A DNA stretch of 7,591 bases from Dehalococcoidia bacterium (GCA_012271225.1 JAAXGS010000093.1:4569-12159), one strand, 5' to 3'; shown: positions 1 through 5,621, numbered from the stretch's first letter. A program made the numbers and translations. The notes: generated by a model not told the origin, from the letters alone.

Positions 1-369
1 CTGTCGACCCTTGTGAACCCCGATGACGTTCAAACGATTCGCGCGGAGTTGCGCGACCGTTTCGGCCCCGCGCCCACGCCCGTCGAAGACCTCCTGCTCG
101 CGGTGGAGATTCGCGCGCAGACCGGCCATCTGCGCGGCATGGTGCGCTCAATCGCGCATGAGGGATCGGAGATCCTTGTGCGCCTGCGTGACGTCCATTG
201 GCTTGACCGCGACGTCATCCGCCGCGCGCTGCCGCGAGCGACCGTCGGCCATCTGCAGATACGCCTGTCCGCGCTCGGCGACGCCGATTGGCGGGGAGAT
301 CTGAAGCGCCTGATAGAGGAGTTCGCGCGGATGAGCGCCGCCGCCGCGCCCGCTGCCGCAACGGCGTAA
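1..369 (+). CDS. mfd: Transcription-repair coupling factor Mfd, C-terminal end (5'-truncated)
   Basis: The reading frame is open from the first base of the window and ends at TAA (367-369), giving the last 122 residues of a much larger protein. Mfd is a DNA translocase that removes stalled RNA polymerase from lesions and recruits UvrA. The visible part matches the C-terminal TRCF domain (D7), the UvrA-masking domain. It begins near an ELRDRFGPAPTPVEDLL segment (about residues 17-33 of the fragment), a strongly conserved signature of that domain, and continues with the IRAQTGHL helix. The helicase motifs and RNA-polymerase-interacting domain lie upstream, outside the window. The GTG at 13 is internal, not a start. 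The last dozen residues are an alanine-rich tail. The gene converges on the next gene with only 3 bases between stop codons, and I see no intrinsic terminator there. Family assignment is good; it rests on one domain only. Confidence 0.85.
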   Translation: MSTLVNPDDVQTIRAELRDRFGPAPTPVEDLLLAVEIRAQTGHLRGMVRSIAHEGSEILVRLRDVHWLDRDVIRRALPRATVGHLQIRLSALGDADWRGDLKRLIEEFARMSAAAAPAAATA

Positions 370-372
370 ACG

Positions 373-780
373 TCAGTGCCGGCGCTTGCGCCACTGCCGC
401 AGGCGCGTCAGCAATGACGGGGAGTCCGGATTGTCATAGACGGTCTGGCCGCGCCAGCGTTTCTCATAGCCGCCGGGCAAAACCCCGGGCGCGCCGCCGT
501 TCCTGAAGTAACTCAGATAGGCTGCGCCAAGCAGCAACAGGCCACCCAGGACCAGCGCCGCGCCAATTGAGCCGGCCGCGCCCCACAGCAGCGCGCCCAC
601 GATGAGCAGGATGAGCCCGGCAATCGCCGCCTGCCTCATCCCCCCGATGGAGAATCGACCTCGCGGCGGAGGCGGTGTCGACCGGGATTTCGGCGCGCCG
701 CGCGCGCCCCGCGGGGGCGGCGGCAGCTTTCCGGCCTTATCGACGATATCCTCTATCTCACGCTGGAGGCGATCACTCAT
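373..780 (-). CDS. Small membrane protein with two transmembrane helices, function unknown
   Basis: This 135-residue protein has no function I can name. Residues 1-18 form a short charged, probably helical segment (QREIEDIVDKAG). Residues 19-47 are a proline/arginine-rich linker containing two PPPPRG repeats. Two hydrophobic helices follow at about 51-67 and 72-91, separated by a short glycine-rich turn. The C-terminus (about 105-135) holds an EKRWRGQTVY segment and ends in a very basic RLRQWRKRRH tail, which would be cytoplasmic by the positive-inside rule. The same architecture is, to my memory, common among small uncharacterised Chloroflexota proteins; that is recollection, not a search. 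The start is supported by AGGAG (minus strand, 789-793) 8 bases upstream of the ATG. It converges with mfd, and its 5' end faces the Nudix gene divergently. The opposite strand is also open for part of this stretch, but without a supported start. Confidence 0.7.
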   Translation of the reverse strand: MSDRLQREIEDIVDKAGKLPPPPRGARGAPKSRSTPPPPRGRFSIGGMRQAAIAGLILLIVGALLWGAAGSIGAALVLGGLLLLGAAYLSYFRNGGAPGVLPGGYEKRWRGQTVYDNPDSPSLLTRLRQWRKRRH

Positions 781-788
781 CTGTGCAT

Positions 789-793
789 CTCCT
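789..793 (-). promoter_or_regulatory. Ribosome binding site of the small membrane protein gene
   Basis: AGGAG on the minus strand lies 8 bases before the ATG at 778-780. It supports this start codon and the reality of the gene. Confidence 0.65.
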
Positions 794-819
794 CGCTCCC
801 GGTACGCCTGCTGTAGCGC

Positions 820-825
820 ATTGTA
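820..825 (-). promoter_or_regulatory. Possible -10 element (TACAAT) for the small membrane protein gene
   Basis: TACAAT on the minus strand lies about 40 bases upstream of the start codon in the divergent intergenic region. No convincing -35 hexamer is visible 16-18 bases further upstream, so this is a weak candidate. Confidence 0.3.
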
Positions 826-871
826 CCCCGCGTTGTGGCGACGCGCACGCGAGCGTCACGCGCGCATCGCC

Positions 872-877
872 TATACT
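872..877 (+). promoter_or_regulatory. -10 element (TATACT) placed for a leaderless Nudix transcript
   Basis: TATACT is followed by only six bases (878-883) before the ATG at 884. A sigma-70-type -10 box starts transcription about 7 bases downstream of its end, which is the A of the ATG. No purine-rich ribosome binding site is present between this box and the ATG. No good -35 hexamer is seen at 849-854. Together these suggest a leaderless mRNA. Confidence 0.5.
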
Positions 878-883
878 CTGACC

Positions 884-1480
884 ATGAATGCCGCCGCGCA
901 ACCCCCCTCACTGACGCCCGAGGCCGTTCGCGCCGCCCTGGACGCATTCGCGCCGCGCCTCATCGCCGATTCCTCGCTGACGCCCTCCGCCGTCCTTATT
1001 CCCATCGTCGATGGGCCAAACGGTCCGGACATCCTCTTCACCGTCAGAACCGCCCACGTTGAGCATCATAAGGGAGAGGTGTCCTTTCCCGGCGGCGCGC
1101 GTGATCCGGAGGATGACACCATCACCCGCACCGCCATTCGGGAGACCCATGAAGAGGTGGGGATTCAACCGGAGCATGTGCAGATTCTGGGGCGATTGAA
1201 CGACCACCAGACCCGGACGGGCTATCACATCACGCCGTTCGTTGGATACGTGGCCGGCGGCGCAGACTACGACCACAACCGCCTCGAGGTGAATCTCGTT
1301 CTTGAGGTTCCCTTTGAGACGCTGTGGGAGATCTACATCAGGGGGCCGCAACCATTCACATACGGCTCAAACACCATCATGGCGTATGAGTTTCACCATG
1401 AGGGACACCGTATCTGGGGCGCGACGGCGGGGATTCTGGCGGAGTTCTTCGACCTCTTGCTGGCCGCGAAAAGCGCATAG
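884..1480 (+). CDS. Nudix hydrolase, CoA pyrophosphatase (NudL)-like
   Basis: This 198-residue protein is a Nudix pyrophosphohydrolase. Residues 51-71 (LFTVRTAHVEHHKGEVSFPGG) match the signature that distinguishes the CoA-pyrophosphatase subfamily (NudL/Nudt7 type), which cleaves CoA and its derivatives to 3',5'-ADP and phosphopantetheine. The Nudix box follows at about 70-94 and ends RETHEEVGI, carrying the magnesium-binding glutamates. As in NudL, the spacing from GG to RE is one residue longer than in the generic box, with Asp in place of the first Glu. An IWGATAGIL segment near 177-185 matches the usual C-terminal end of the family, and the length is typical. The frame is open back to 602, but the first ATG after the promoter-like TATACT is at 884, and upstream sequence overlaps the divergent gene. 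Substrate is inferred from subfamily motifs only. Confidence 0.85.
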   Translation: MNAAAQPPSLTPEAVRAALDAFAPRLIADSSLTPSAVLIPIVDGPNGPDILFTVRTAHVEHHKGEVSFPGGARDPEDDTITRTAIRETHEEVGIQPEHVQILGRLNDHQTRTGYHITPFVGYVAGGADYDHNRLEVNLVLEVPFETLWEIYIRGPQPFTYGSNTIMAYEFHHEGHRIWGATAGILAEFFDLLLAAKSA

Positions 1481-1518
1481 CCGCCCGCCCAATTACGCCC
1501 GAGCGCCCCATGGCCCAT

Positions 1519-1547
1519 GGCTCCGCCCCCGGCGGAACCAGAGATTT
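1519..1547 (+). terminator. Weak candidate terminator downstream of the Nudix gene
   Basis: A hairpin TCCGCC-CCC-GGCGGA (1522-1536) has a 6-base-pair stem, extended by two pairs past a mismatch. It is followed after a short gap by only four T (1544-1547). The tight loop and poor T tract make termination here uncertain. Confidence 0.3.
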
Positions 1548-1569
1548 TCACAGAAACGCGCCTCGACCT

Positions 1570-1598
1570 CTTGACACCTTGACACAAGTTCTTATAAT
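1570..1598 (+). promoter_or_regulatory. Sigma-70-type promoter of hsp20 with tandem CTTGACAC
   Basis: TTGACA (1571-1576) and TATAAT (1593-1598) are both perfect consensus hexamers, separated by 16 bases. The -35 lies within an exact tandem repeat of CTTGACAC (1570-1577 and 1578-1585). An imperfect palindrome overlaps the -10 and the predicted start: CTTATAA (1591-1597) and TTATCAAG (1603-1610), with one bulged C. Transcription should start near 1605, giving a leader of about 30 bases. The repeats look like possible repressor sites but match no operator that I recognise exactly. Confidence 0.8.
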
Positions 1599-1618
1599 GA
1601 CGTTATCAAGTTAGTGGC

Positions 1619-1625
1619 AAGGAGG
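1619..1625 (+). promoter_or_regulatory. Ribosome binding site of hsp20 (AAGGAGG)
   Basis: A perfect AAGGAGG lies 9 bases upstream of the ATG at 1635. It decides against the in-frame GTG at 1614, which would place the ribosome binding site inside the coding sequence. A second in-frame ATG at 1641 is less well spaced from this site. Confidence 0.85.
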
Positions 1626-1634
1626 TTAGGAGAA

Positions 1635-2069
1635 ATGACGATGATTCGATGGAACCCCTGGACAGACCGCTCGCTCTTCGGGCGCGGCCTGGCGCGGTCA
1701 CTGGAGACGTGGCCCGGACATGCATGGCGGCCCAACGCCGGCAACCTTCGCATAGATGTGGAGGACAACCCGGACCACTACAGTCTGACGGCCTCTCTCC
1801 CGGGCTTTGAGCCGGGTGATGTGGACATCTCCGTCACGGGCCGGACAGTCACCGTGTCCGCGGAGTCCAGTCAGGAGGCGGACAGAGCTGAGGACTCCTA
1901 CGTCCTGCGTGAGCGCTACAGCGGCTCGTTGATTCGGCGCCTCATCCTCCCCGGCGCTGTCGACGCCGCCAACGGCTCCGCGGAGTTCAGAAACGGCGTG
2001 CTCACCATCCGCCTGCCCAAGGCGTCCGGCTCTGAGACGCACAGGGTGGCGGTCAGCTCCTCCGGATAG
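1635..2069 (+). CDS. hsp20: Small heat-shock protein, Hsp20/alpha-crystallin family
   Basis: This 144-residue cytoplasmic protein is an ATP-independent holdase chaperone that would bind unfolding proteins under stress and pass them to DnaK or ClpB. The short N-terminal arm (about 1-37) is aromatic, with WNPW near the start. The alpha-crystallin domain spans about 38-130. It opens with IDVEDNPDHYSLTASLPGF, and its conserved end is FRNGVLTIRLPKA (about 118-130, the A-x-x-x-N-G-V-L-type signature). The short C-terminal tail contains VAV (138-140), which fits the I/V-x-I/V motif that locks dimers into oligomers. It stands alone, with its own strong promoter and intrinsic terminator. A near-consensus housekeeping promoter with overlapping repeats suggests repression under normal conditions rather than an alternative sigma factor; that is inference. 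Confidence 0.93.
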   Translation: MTMIRWNPWTDRSLFGRGLARSLETWPGHAWRPNAGNLRIDVEDNPDHYSLTASLPGFEPGDVDISVTGRTVTVSAESSQEADRAEDSYVLRERYSGSLIRRLILPGAVDAANGSAEFRNGVLTIRLPKASGSETHRVAVSSSG

Positions 2070-2085
2070 ATCGCCCGCGCCCACC

Positions 2086-2126
2086 GGGAGAGGCCCCGCC
2101 AAGGCGGCGAGGCCTCTCCCTTTTTT
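2086..2126 (+). terminator. Strong intrinsic terminator of hsp20
   Basis: GGGAGAGGCC (2086-2095) pairs perfectly with GGCCTCTCCC (2111-2120). Inside it, past one C-A mismatch, CGCC (2097-2100) pairs with GGCG (2106-2109) around a 5-base loop. Six T follow at once (2121-2126) and another six at 2131-2136. The T tract serves only plus-strand transcripts, so the leftward operon that ends at 2151 is not given a canonical terminator by it. Confidence 0.9.
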
Positions 2127-2140
2127 GCCGTTTTTTGCCG
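2121..2140 (+). repeat. Tandem duplication of TTTTTTGCCG in the terminator tail
   Basis: The ten-base unit TTTTTTGCCG occurs twice in direct succession (2121-2130 and 2131-2140). It gives the hsp20 terminator a second T tract. Confidence 0.85.
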
Positions 2141-2150
2141 CGCTGAGCGT

Positions 2151-2798
2151 CTAATCGGCCATGAGGACGGCGCGCGCCGGCGCGCCGTCCAGCCCCGGCG
2201 CCCGGAGCGGCAGAAACGCCAGCGTATACAACTGATTTCCCTCGACCTCAGACAGGTTCAGCCCGCCCATGACTGCGCCGTTGGCCCGCAGGATCACCAG
2301 GCTGGCGCGGGGGGCCTCACCCCCAAACTTGTCGATGGACAGGTAATCGATTCCGACGGAGCGCGTCCCGCGCTCCACCAGCCACTCCGCCCCCTCCGTC
2401 GTCAGGAAAACGTAGCGAGGCTGAAAGTAGTCCCTGCCCCACAGCGCGGAGTTTCTCGTTTTGAGCAGCACACGCTCAACAGGCATCTCCGGCTGCGCGG
2501 ATTCAAGATGCTCAACGGTGATTCCCATCCCTTCCGGCACAGACGTCAGGTCGGCCACCCATGCCGGCCCCACCAGCAACTCGGTCGGCAGCGTTTCCGT
2601 TTCTCCGCCGCCCTCAATGCAGTGCGCGGGCGCCACAAGGTGCGTGCCGCTGTGGGAGCCCATCTCCAGGCGGGAGAAACGCAGCCCGTCCCGGTGAATG
2701 GTCTTTTCTGATCGGGCAAAGAACGGCGTGTCTCCCGGGTAGACGTGCATCCCGTCCCTGAGGGGCCTCAGAGGAACGGAGATGTCAATGACGCGCAC
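2151..2798 (-). CDS. Cyclase-family (kynurenine formamidase-like) protein with altered metal site
   Basis: This 215-residue protein belongs to the cyclase/KynB fold family of metal-dependent hydrolases. The N-terminus (VIDISVPLRPLRDGMHVYPGD) and the C-terminus (LPLRAPGLDGAPARAVL, about 196-212) are typical. The family motif HxGTHxDxPxH reads HSGTHLVAPAH at 49-59, so the metal-bridging Asp is Val55. The downstream segment that usually holds a His and a Glu ligand reads APRASLVILRANGAVMGGLNL (162-182), with Gly178 where Glu is expected. A two-metal site like KynB therefore looks incomplete, and true kynurenine formamidase activity is doubtful. The start is GTG: an in-frame TGA lies two codons upstream, and the next Met would cut the conserved N-terminus. 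No ribosome binding site is seen. It lies 48 bases after fabG and is probably read through from that operon. No kynurenine-pathway genes are nearby. Confidence 0.8.
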   Translation of the reverse strand: MRVIDISVPLRPLRDGMHVYPGDTPFFARSEKTIHRDGLRFSRLEMGSHSGTHLVAPAHCIEGGGETETLPTELLVGPAWVADLTSVPEGMGITVEHLESAQPEMPVERVLLKTRNSALWGRDYFQPRYVFLTTEGAEWLVERGTRSVGIDYLSIDKFGGEAPRASLVILRANGAVMGGLNLSEVEGNQLYTLAFLPLRAPGLDGAPARAVLMAD

Positions 2799-2846
2799 GG
2801 CTCAGTCACACGGAGATGTTTTGCGTGTCCTGCCCTGCGCCGGGGA

Positions 2847-3632
2847 TCAGCCCGTGAGGGCAAGCCCCCCATCGACGGCGATGAGCTGCCCGGTGATGTA
2901 CGCCGCGCGGTCCGTACAGAGAAACGCGACCAGTTCCGCGATCTCCCACGCATGGCCGCGGCGCCCAAGCGGGATATGATCCGTCAACTGCTGCTTGATC
3001 TCCTCCGGCAGGTTCTCCGTGACATCCGTGGAGATATAGCCGGGCGCAACGATGTTGGCCGTGACGTTCCGCGCCGCAAGCTCCTTTGCCACGCTGAACG
3101 TGAATCCCGTCAGGCCGGACTTGGCCGCGGCATAGTTGGACTGACCCGGATTCCCCGCCAGCGCCACAACGGATGAGATGTTGATGATGCGGCCCCACCG
3201 GTTTCTGGTCATTGATCTGAGAACGGCCCGCGTACAGAGAAACGGCCCGCGCAGGTCCGTTCCGATCACCGTGTCCCAATCCTCATCGGTCATGCGCAGC
3301 AGCAGCTTGTCGCGAATAATGCCGGAGTTGTTGACCAGGATATCGATCTTGCCAAAGGTATCGATCGCGCCCACCACCATGGCCTCGACTTGATCGGACT
3401 GCGAGACGTCCGCGTGGAAGGCGGCGCTCTCCACGCCCAGCCCCTTGATCTCCCTCACGACGTCATGCGCCAGGTCCTTGCTCGCGTTGTAGTTGACGGC
3501 GATATCCGCGCCCATCGAGGCAAGCTTCAGGGCGACTGCCTTGCCGATGCCGCGCCCCGATCCCGTCACGAGCGCGACGTGGCCGGCAAGCTCCCGCGAT
3601 TCCTGCGTGGCCGGTTCAGCCTGACTCTGCAT
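2847..3632 (-). CDS. fabG: 3-oxoacyl-[acyl-carrier-protein] reductase
   Basis: This 261-residue short-chain dehydrogenase performs the NADPH-dependent reduction of 3-oxoacyl-ACP to 3-hydroxyacyl-ACP in type II fatty acid synthesis. The cofactor motif TGSGRGIG is at about 23-30, and the structural NNSG is at 101-104. The catalytic Ser154, Tyr167 and Lys171 lie in the FabG-like stretch from SVVALAGNPG to NYAAAK. The C-terminus has the usual PGYISTD and ITGQLIAVDGG segments. The ATG at 3632 has GGAG (minus strand) 9 bases upstream. An in-frame ATG at 3683 lies inside plsX and has no ribosome binding site, so I reject it. With this start the gene begins 4 bases after the plsX stop, a typical operon junction. 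Other SDR substrates are possible, but the plsX neighbour and motif fit favour FabG. Confidence 0.9.
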   Translation of the reverse strand: MQSQAEPATQESRELAGHVALVTGSGRGIGKAVALKLASMGADIAVNYNASKDLAHDVVREIKGLGVESAAFHADVSQSDQVEAMVVGAIDTFGKIDILVNNSGIIRDKLLLRMTDEDWDTVIGTDLRGPFLCTRAVLRSMTRNRWGRIINISSVVALAGNPGQSNYAAAKSGLTGFTFSVAKELAARNVTANIVAPGYISTDVTENLPEEIKQQLTDHIPLGRRGHAWEIAELVAFLCTDRAAYITGQLIAVDGGLALTG

Positions 3633-3636
3633 GGGA

Positions 3637-4689
3637 TTAGGCTCCTGCCGATCCGGCCGGCGCCGTGGACTGATTGCGGGCATGGATTGCGCTCAGTTCC
3701 GCTTGAATGGCCGCGACGATGTCATGCTCCTTGAGCAGGCGCGCGGTGCGAATGGCTCCGTGAACCATCGGCGCGCGGGCTCGTCCATGTCCCACGATCA
3801 CGATGCCGTTCACGCCCAGTATCGGCCCCCCCGCGGTTTCAAGGACATTGATCTTGCGGAAGACATCCCCCGCGATGTCCCGCGCCCTGTCCGGGCCCAG
3901 TTCCGGAGCGAGCCGCTCTCCCAAATCTCGCGCAATGGCCACTCCAAGCCCCTCGCTGTATTTGAGCAGCGCGTTACCGACGAATCCGTCGGACAACACC
4001 ACGTTCGCCTTGCCCTGCACGGCCTCATGCGCTTCGACGTTGCCGATAAAGTTGAGGCCGGAGCGCGTCTGCAGCGCCGTGTATGCCTCCTTGACCTGCC
4101 TGCTTCCCTTTGTGGACTCCTCCCCAACGTTCAGCAGGGCCACGGTCGGGTTCTCAATCTCAAGGTAGGCGCGGGCCGTGGCCACGCCGATGGCGGCAAA
4201 ATCAAGGAATTGCGGCGGGCGGGCGTCAACGTTCGCGCCCATATCCAGCCAGATCGTGTTGGGCGCGTAGCCGAGAGCCGGCCCCCCCAGCACCGGCCTG
4301 TCCAGGTTCTCCTGCGTCCCCAGCAGGAAATGCGCGCTGGCCATGGTGGCTCCCGTCGAGCCCATGCTGACAACGGCGTCCGCAGCGCCCTCCTTGACCA
4401 GCCCCGTGGCGACCAGCACGGACGCCCTGGGCTTGCGCCGCAGGGCCAGAGCGGGCTGCTCCGCCTCATCGATGGCGTCATCGGAGGGCACGATACTGAT
4501 GGGCAGGCCATCCGCGCCGTCTGCGGCCAGCTCCGGCTGAATGCGCTCCGGGACGCCGACCAGCAGGACGGTGGCGCCCTCACGCGCCGCCGCGATTCCG
4601 CCCCTGACGATCTCTTCCGGCGCGTGATCCCCGCCCATTGCGTCAAGGGCGACACGGAAACCGCGCGCGTCCGGCGGTGTTGGCGTCAC
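3637..4689 (-). CDS. plsX: Phosphate acyltransferase PlsX
   Basis: PlsX makes acyl-phosphate from acyl-ACP and phosphate, feeding PlsY in phospholipid synthesis at the membrane surface. The protein, about 350 residues with this start, carries the family marks: LDAMGGD near the N-terminus (15-21), SMGSTGATMA (108-117), LLNVGEESTKG (185-195), VLSDGFVGN (231-239) and GGPILGVNGIVIVGHGRA (287-304). The start is ambiguous. GTG at 4689 has a perfect GGAGG 8 bases upstream and gives a normal-length N-terminus. ATG at 4734 directly follows the upstream TAG, has no clear ribosome binding site and adds 15 hydrophilic residues not typical of the family. I chose the GTG, but coupling of the ATG to the upstream stop cannot be excluded. 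It lies between a hotdog dehydratase pair and fabG. fabH, fabD and acpP, often near plsX in other bacteria, are not in the window. Confidence 0.93.
   Translation of the reverse strand: MTPTPPDARGFRVALDAMGGDHAPEEIVRGGIAAAREGATVLLVGVPERIQPELAADGADGLPISIVPSDDAIDEAEQPALALRRKPRASVLVATGLVKEGAADAVVSMGSTGATMASAHFLLGTQENLDRPVLGGPALGYAPNTIWLDMGANVDARPPQFLDFAAIGVATARAYLEIENPTVALLNVGEESTKGSRQVKEAYTALQTRSGLNFIGNVEAHEAVQGKANVVLSDGFVGNALLKYSEGLGVAIARDLGERLAPELGPDRARDIAGDVFRKINVLETAGGPILGVNGIVIVGHGRARAPMVHGAIRTARLLKEHDIVAAIQAELSAIHARNQSTAPAGSAGA
3642..3646 (-). promoter_or_regulatory. Ribosome binding site that sets the fabG start
   Basis: AGGAG on the minus strand lies 9 bases before the ATG at 3630-3632, inside the last codons of plsX. 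It supports the shorter fabG start. Confidence 0.7.
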
Positions 4690-4697
4690 GTTCACAT

Positions 4698-4702
4698 CCT
4701 CC
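4698..4702 (-). promoter_or_regulatory. Ribosome binding site favouring the GTG start of plsX
   Basis: GGAGG on the minus strand is 8 bases before GTG 4687-4689. The alternative ATG at 4732-4734 abuts the upstream stop codon and has no comparable site. Confidence 0.6.
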
Positions 4703-4734
4703 GCGTCCGCCGCGCGATCACGGCGGGTATTCAT

Positions 4735-5133
4735 CTATTCCGTTACAGTCAGGGTCGCGTCGCCCGTGGCGAGCCGTTCCGCTGTTCCGGCTTTCGAACA
4801 TTCTACGCCGCAGCGGACCTCTATTGTGCCATCACTCCGCGTCTCACGGACACGTTCCTGAACGGTGATCGAGAGTTGATCGCCGGGGCGCGCCGGCGAT
4901 CGGAAGCGCGCCCGCAGCCTGCCGCTCTCATCCCACGCGGCCCCATAGGTCCGCGAGAGCGCGTCCGAGAGGTAGCCGAACAGAATCATGCCGTGCGCAA
5001 TCGTGCCGCCAAACTGCGTCGCCGCCGCAAAATCGGCATCGATGTGAATGCGGTTGCGGTCGCCGGAAACCGCCGCGTAGGCATTGATGCGATCCTGCGT
5101 CACAGCGCGGGTGAGCGTGGTGTTCTCGGTCAT
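4735..5133 (-). CDS. MaoC-like hotdog dehydratase, HadB-like catalytic subunit
   Basis: This 132-residue single-hotdog protein carries the R-specific hydratase/dehydratase motif: SGDRNRIH at about 23-30, with the expected catalytic Asp25 and His30. The usual Pro after Asn is replaced by Arg28. The FGGTIAHGM stretch (41-49), which caps the active site in this family, follows. It would dehydrate (3R)-3-hydroxyacyl thioesters, most likely acyl-ACP given plsX and fabG downstream. It overlaps the preceding hotdog gene by ATGA (5130-5133), so the two are probably translated together, and its stop abuts the possible plsX ATG. The pairing of a catalytic and a motif-free hotdog protein resembles mycobacterial HadB and HadA. 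An enoyl-CoA hydratase in a degradation pathway is the main alternative. Confidence 0.85.
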   Translation of the reverse strand: MTENTTLTRAVTQDRINAYAAVSGDRNRIHIDADFAAATQFGGTIAHGMILFGYLSDALSRTYGAAWDESGRLRARFRSPARPGDQLSITVQERVRETRSDGTIEVRCGVECSKAGTAERLATGDATLTVTE

Positions 5134-5573
5134 GCGCCAGACCCGCCGGCAGGGAACATCACCGTTCCCGAACCCGTCGCGAGAACATCGCCGCCGCTGT
5201 CTCCGTCCCGCGCGTCCGCCTGCCGTACGGTGAAGTCCAGCGTCACGAATGTGAGGCCGCCGCGACTCGATACGGCGGACACGGCCGCCTCACACAGCGC
5301 CGACGCCCCCACCGGTATTGGCCGCGCCATGATCACTTCCTGTGAGGCGTGCAGGCACCCGTCCGGCAGCGCGACGCGCGTGAGCAACGCGCCAAGGGAC
5401 AGGGACGAGACGACGGACGGCGGCGTTAACAGCACGCCTTCCGCGTTCTGAGCAGGCCTGCCCTCGAGCGTCTCAAGGAACCGCTCGACTGTGTCTCTGC
5501 TGAGATCAAGCGGTATCGCCTCAAAGGACTGTCCGGCGGAGACGGTATCCAGGCTCACACGCGGTTGGGACAT
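5130..5573 (-). CDS. MaoC N-terminal-type hotdog protein, HadA-like partner subunit
   Basis: This protein of 147 residues resembles the non-catalytic hotdog half of two-part hydroxyacyl dehydratases. The N-terminal VSLDTVSAGQSFEAIPLDL, the LTPPSVVSS turn near 49-57, the ASQEVIMARPIPVGASAL stretch and a final beta-strand region fit the MaoC_dehydrat_N/HadA pattern. The Asp-x-Asn-x-x-His motif seen in its partner is missing. Its start is ATG at 5573 or the adjacent GTG at 5576. No ribosome binding site is visible, so it may depend on coupling or a weak site. The ATGA overlap with the next gene suggests equal expression and a heterodimer. It lies 81 bases after the hydrolase. The fold call is moderate; the HadA analogy is inferred from size, motif loss and pairing. 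Confidence 0.72.
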   Translation of the reverse strand: MSQPRVSLDTVSAGQSFEAIPLDLSRDTVERFLETLEGRPAQNAEGVLLTPPSVVSSLSLGALLTRVALPDGCLHASQEVIMARPIPVGASALCEAAVSAVSSRGGLTFVTLDFTVRQADARDGDSGGDVLATGSGTVMFPAGGSGA

Positions 5574-5604
5574 CACTTGGTGACGAGCGCACAGCGGGTG
5601 GAGC

Positions 5605-5621
5605 GCCGCGCCGGGCGCGGC
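5605..5621 (-). repeat. GC-only hairpin between the hydrolase and hotdog genes
   Basis: GCCGCGC and GCGCGGC form a perfect 7-base-pair stem around a 3-base loop in the 81-base gap. No T tract follows on the minus strand, so it is not a canonical terminator. It could mark an mRNA processing or stability point inside the operon, or be chance in GC-rich sequence. Confidence 0.4.

Noticed and set aside
602..883. Upstream extension of the Nudix reading frame to an ATG at 602
   Set aside because: It would overlap the oppositely oriented membrane protein gene, has low-complexity Arg/Gly-rich sequence, and ignores the promoter-like box and ATG at 884, which give a family-typical length.
1508..1520. 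Repeated CCATGG palindromes downstream of the Nudix gene
   Set aside because: Two 6-base palindromes one base apart are short, and I see no further copies or function; chance is the simplest explanation.
1570..1588. HspR-binding HAIR element at the hsp20 promoter
   Set aside because: CTTG and CAAG are present but separated by 11 bases instead of 13, and the inner bases do not match the inverted repeat.
1605..1634. RNA thermometer in the hsp20 leader
   Set aside because: The predicted leader is only about 30 bases, and I see no stable pairing that would hide the AAGGAGG site.
3633..3683. Longer fabG starting at ATG 3683
   Set aside because: It would overlap plsX, lacks a ribosome binding site and adds a non-homologous basic segment. 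The ATG at 3632 has a well-placed AGGAG.
3631..5451. A 606-codon open frame on the plus strand opposite plsX and the hotdog genes
   Set aside because: It lies antisense to three genes with clear family motifs, its translation is rich in Arg, Gly, Ala and Pro with no recognisable domain, and long shadow frames are expected in GC-rich sequence.
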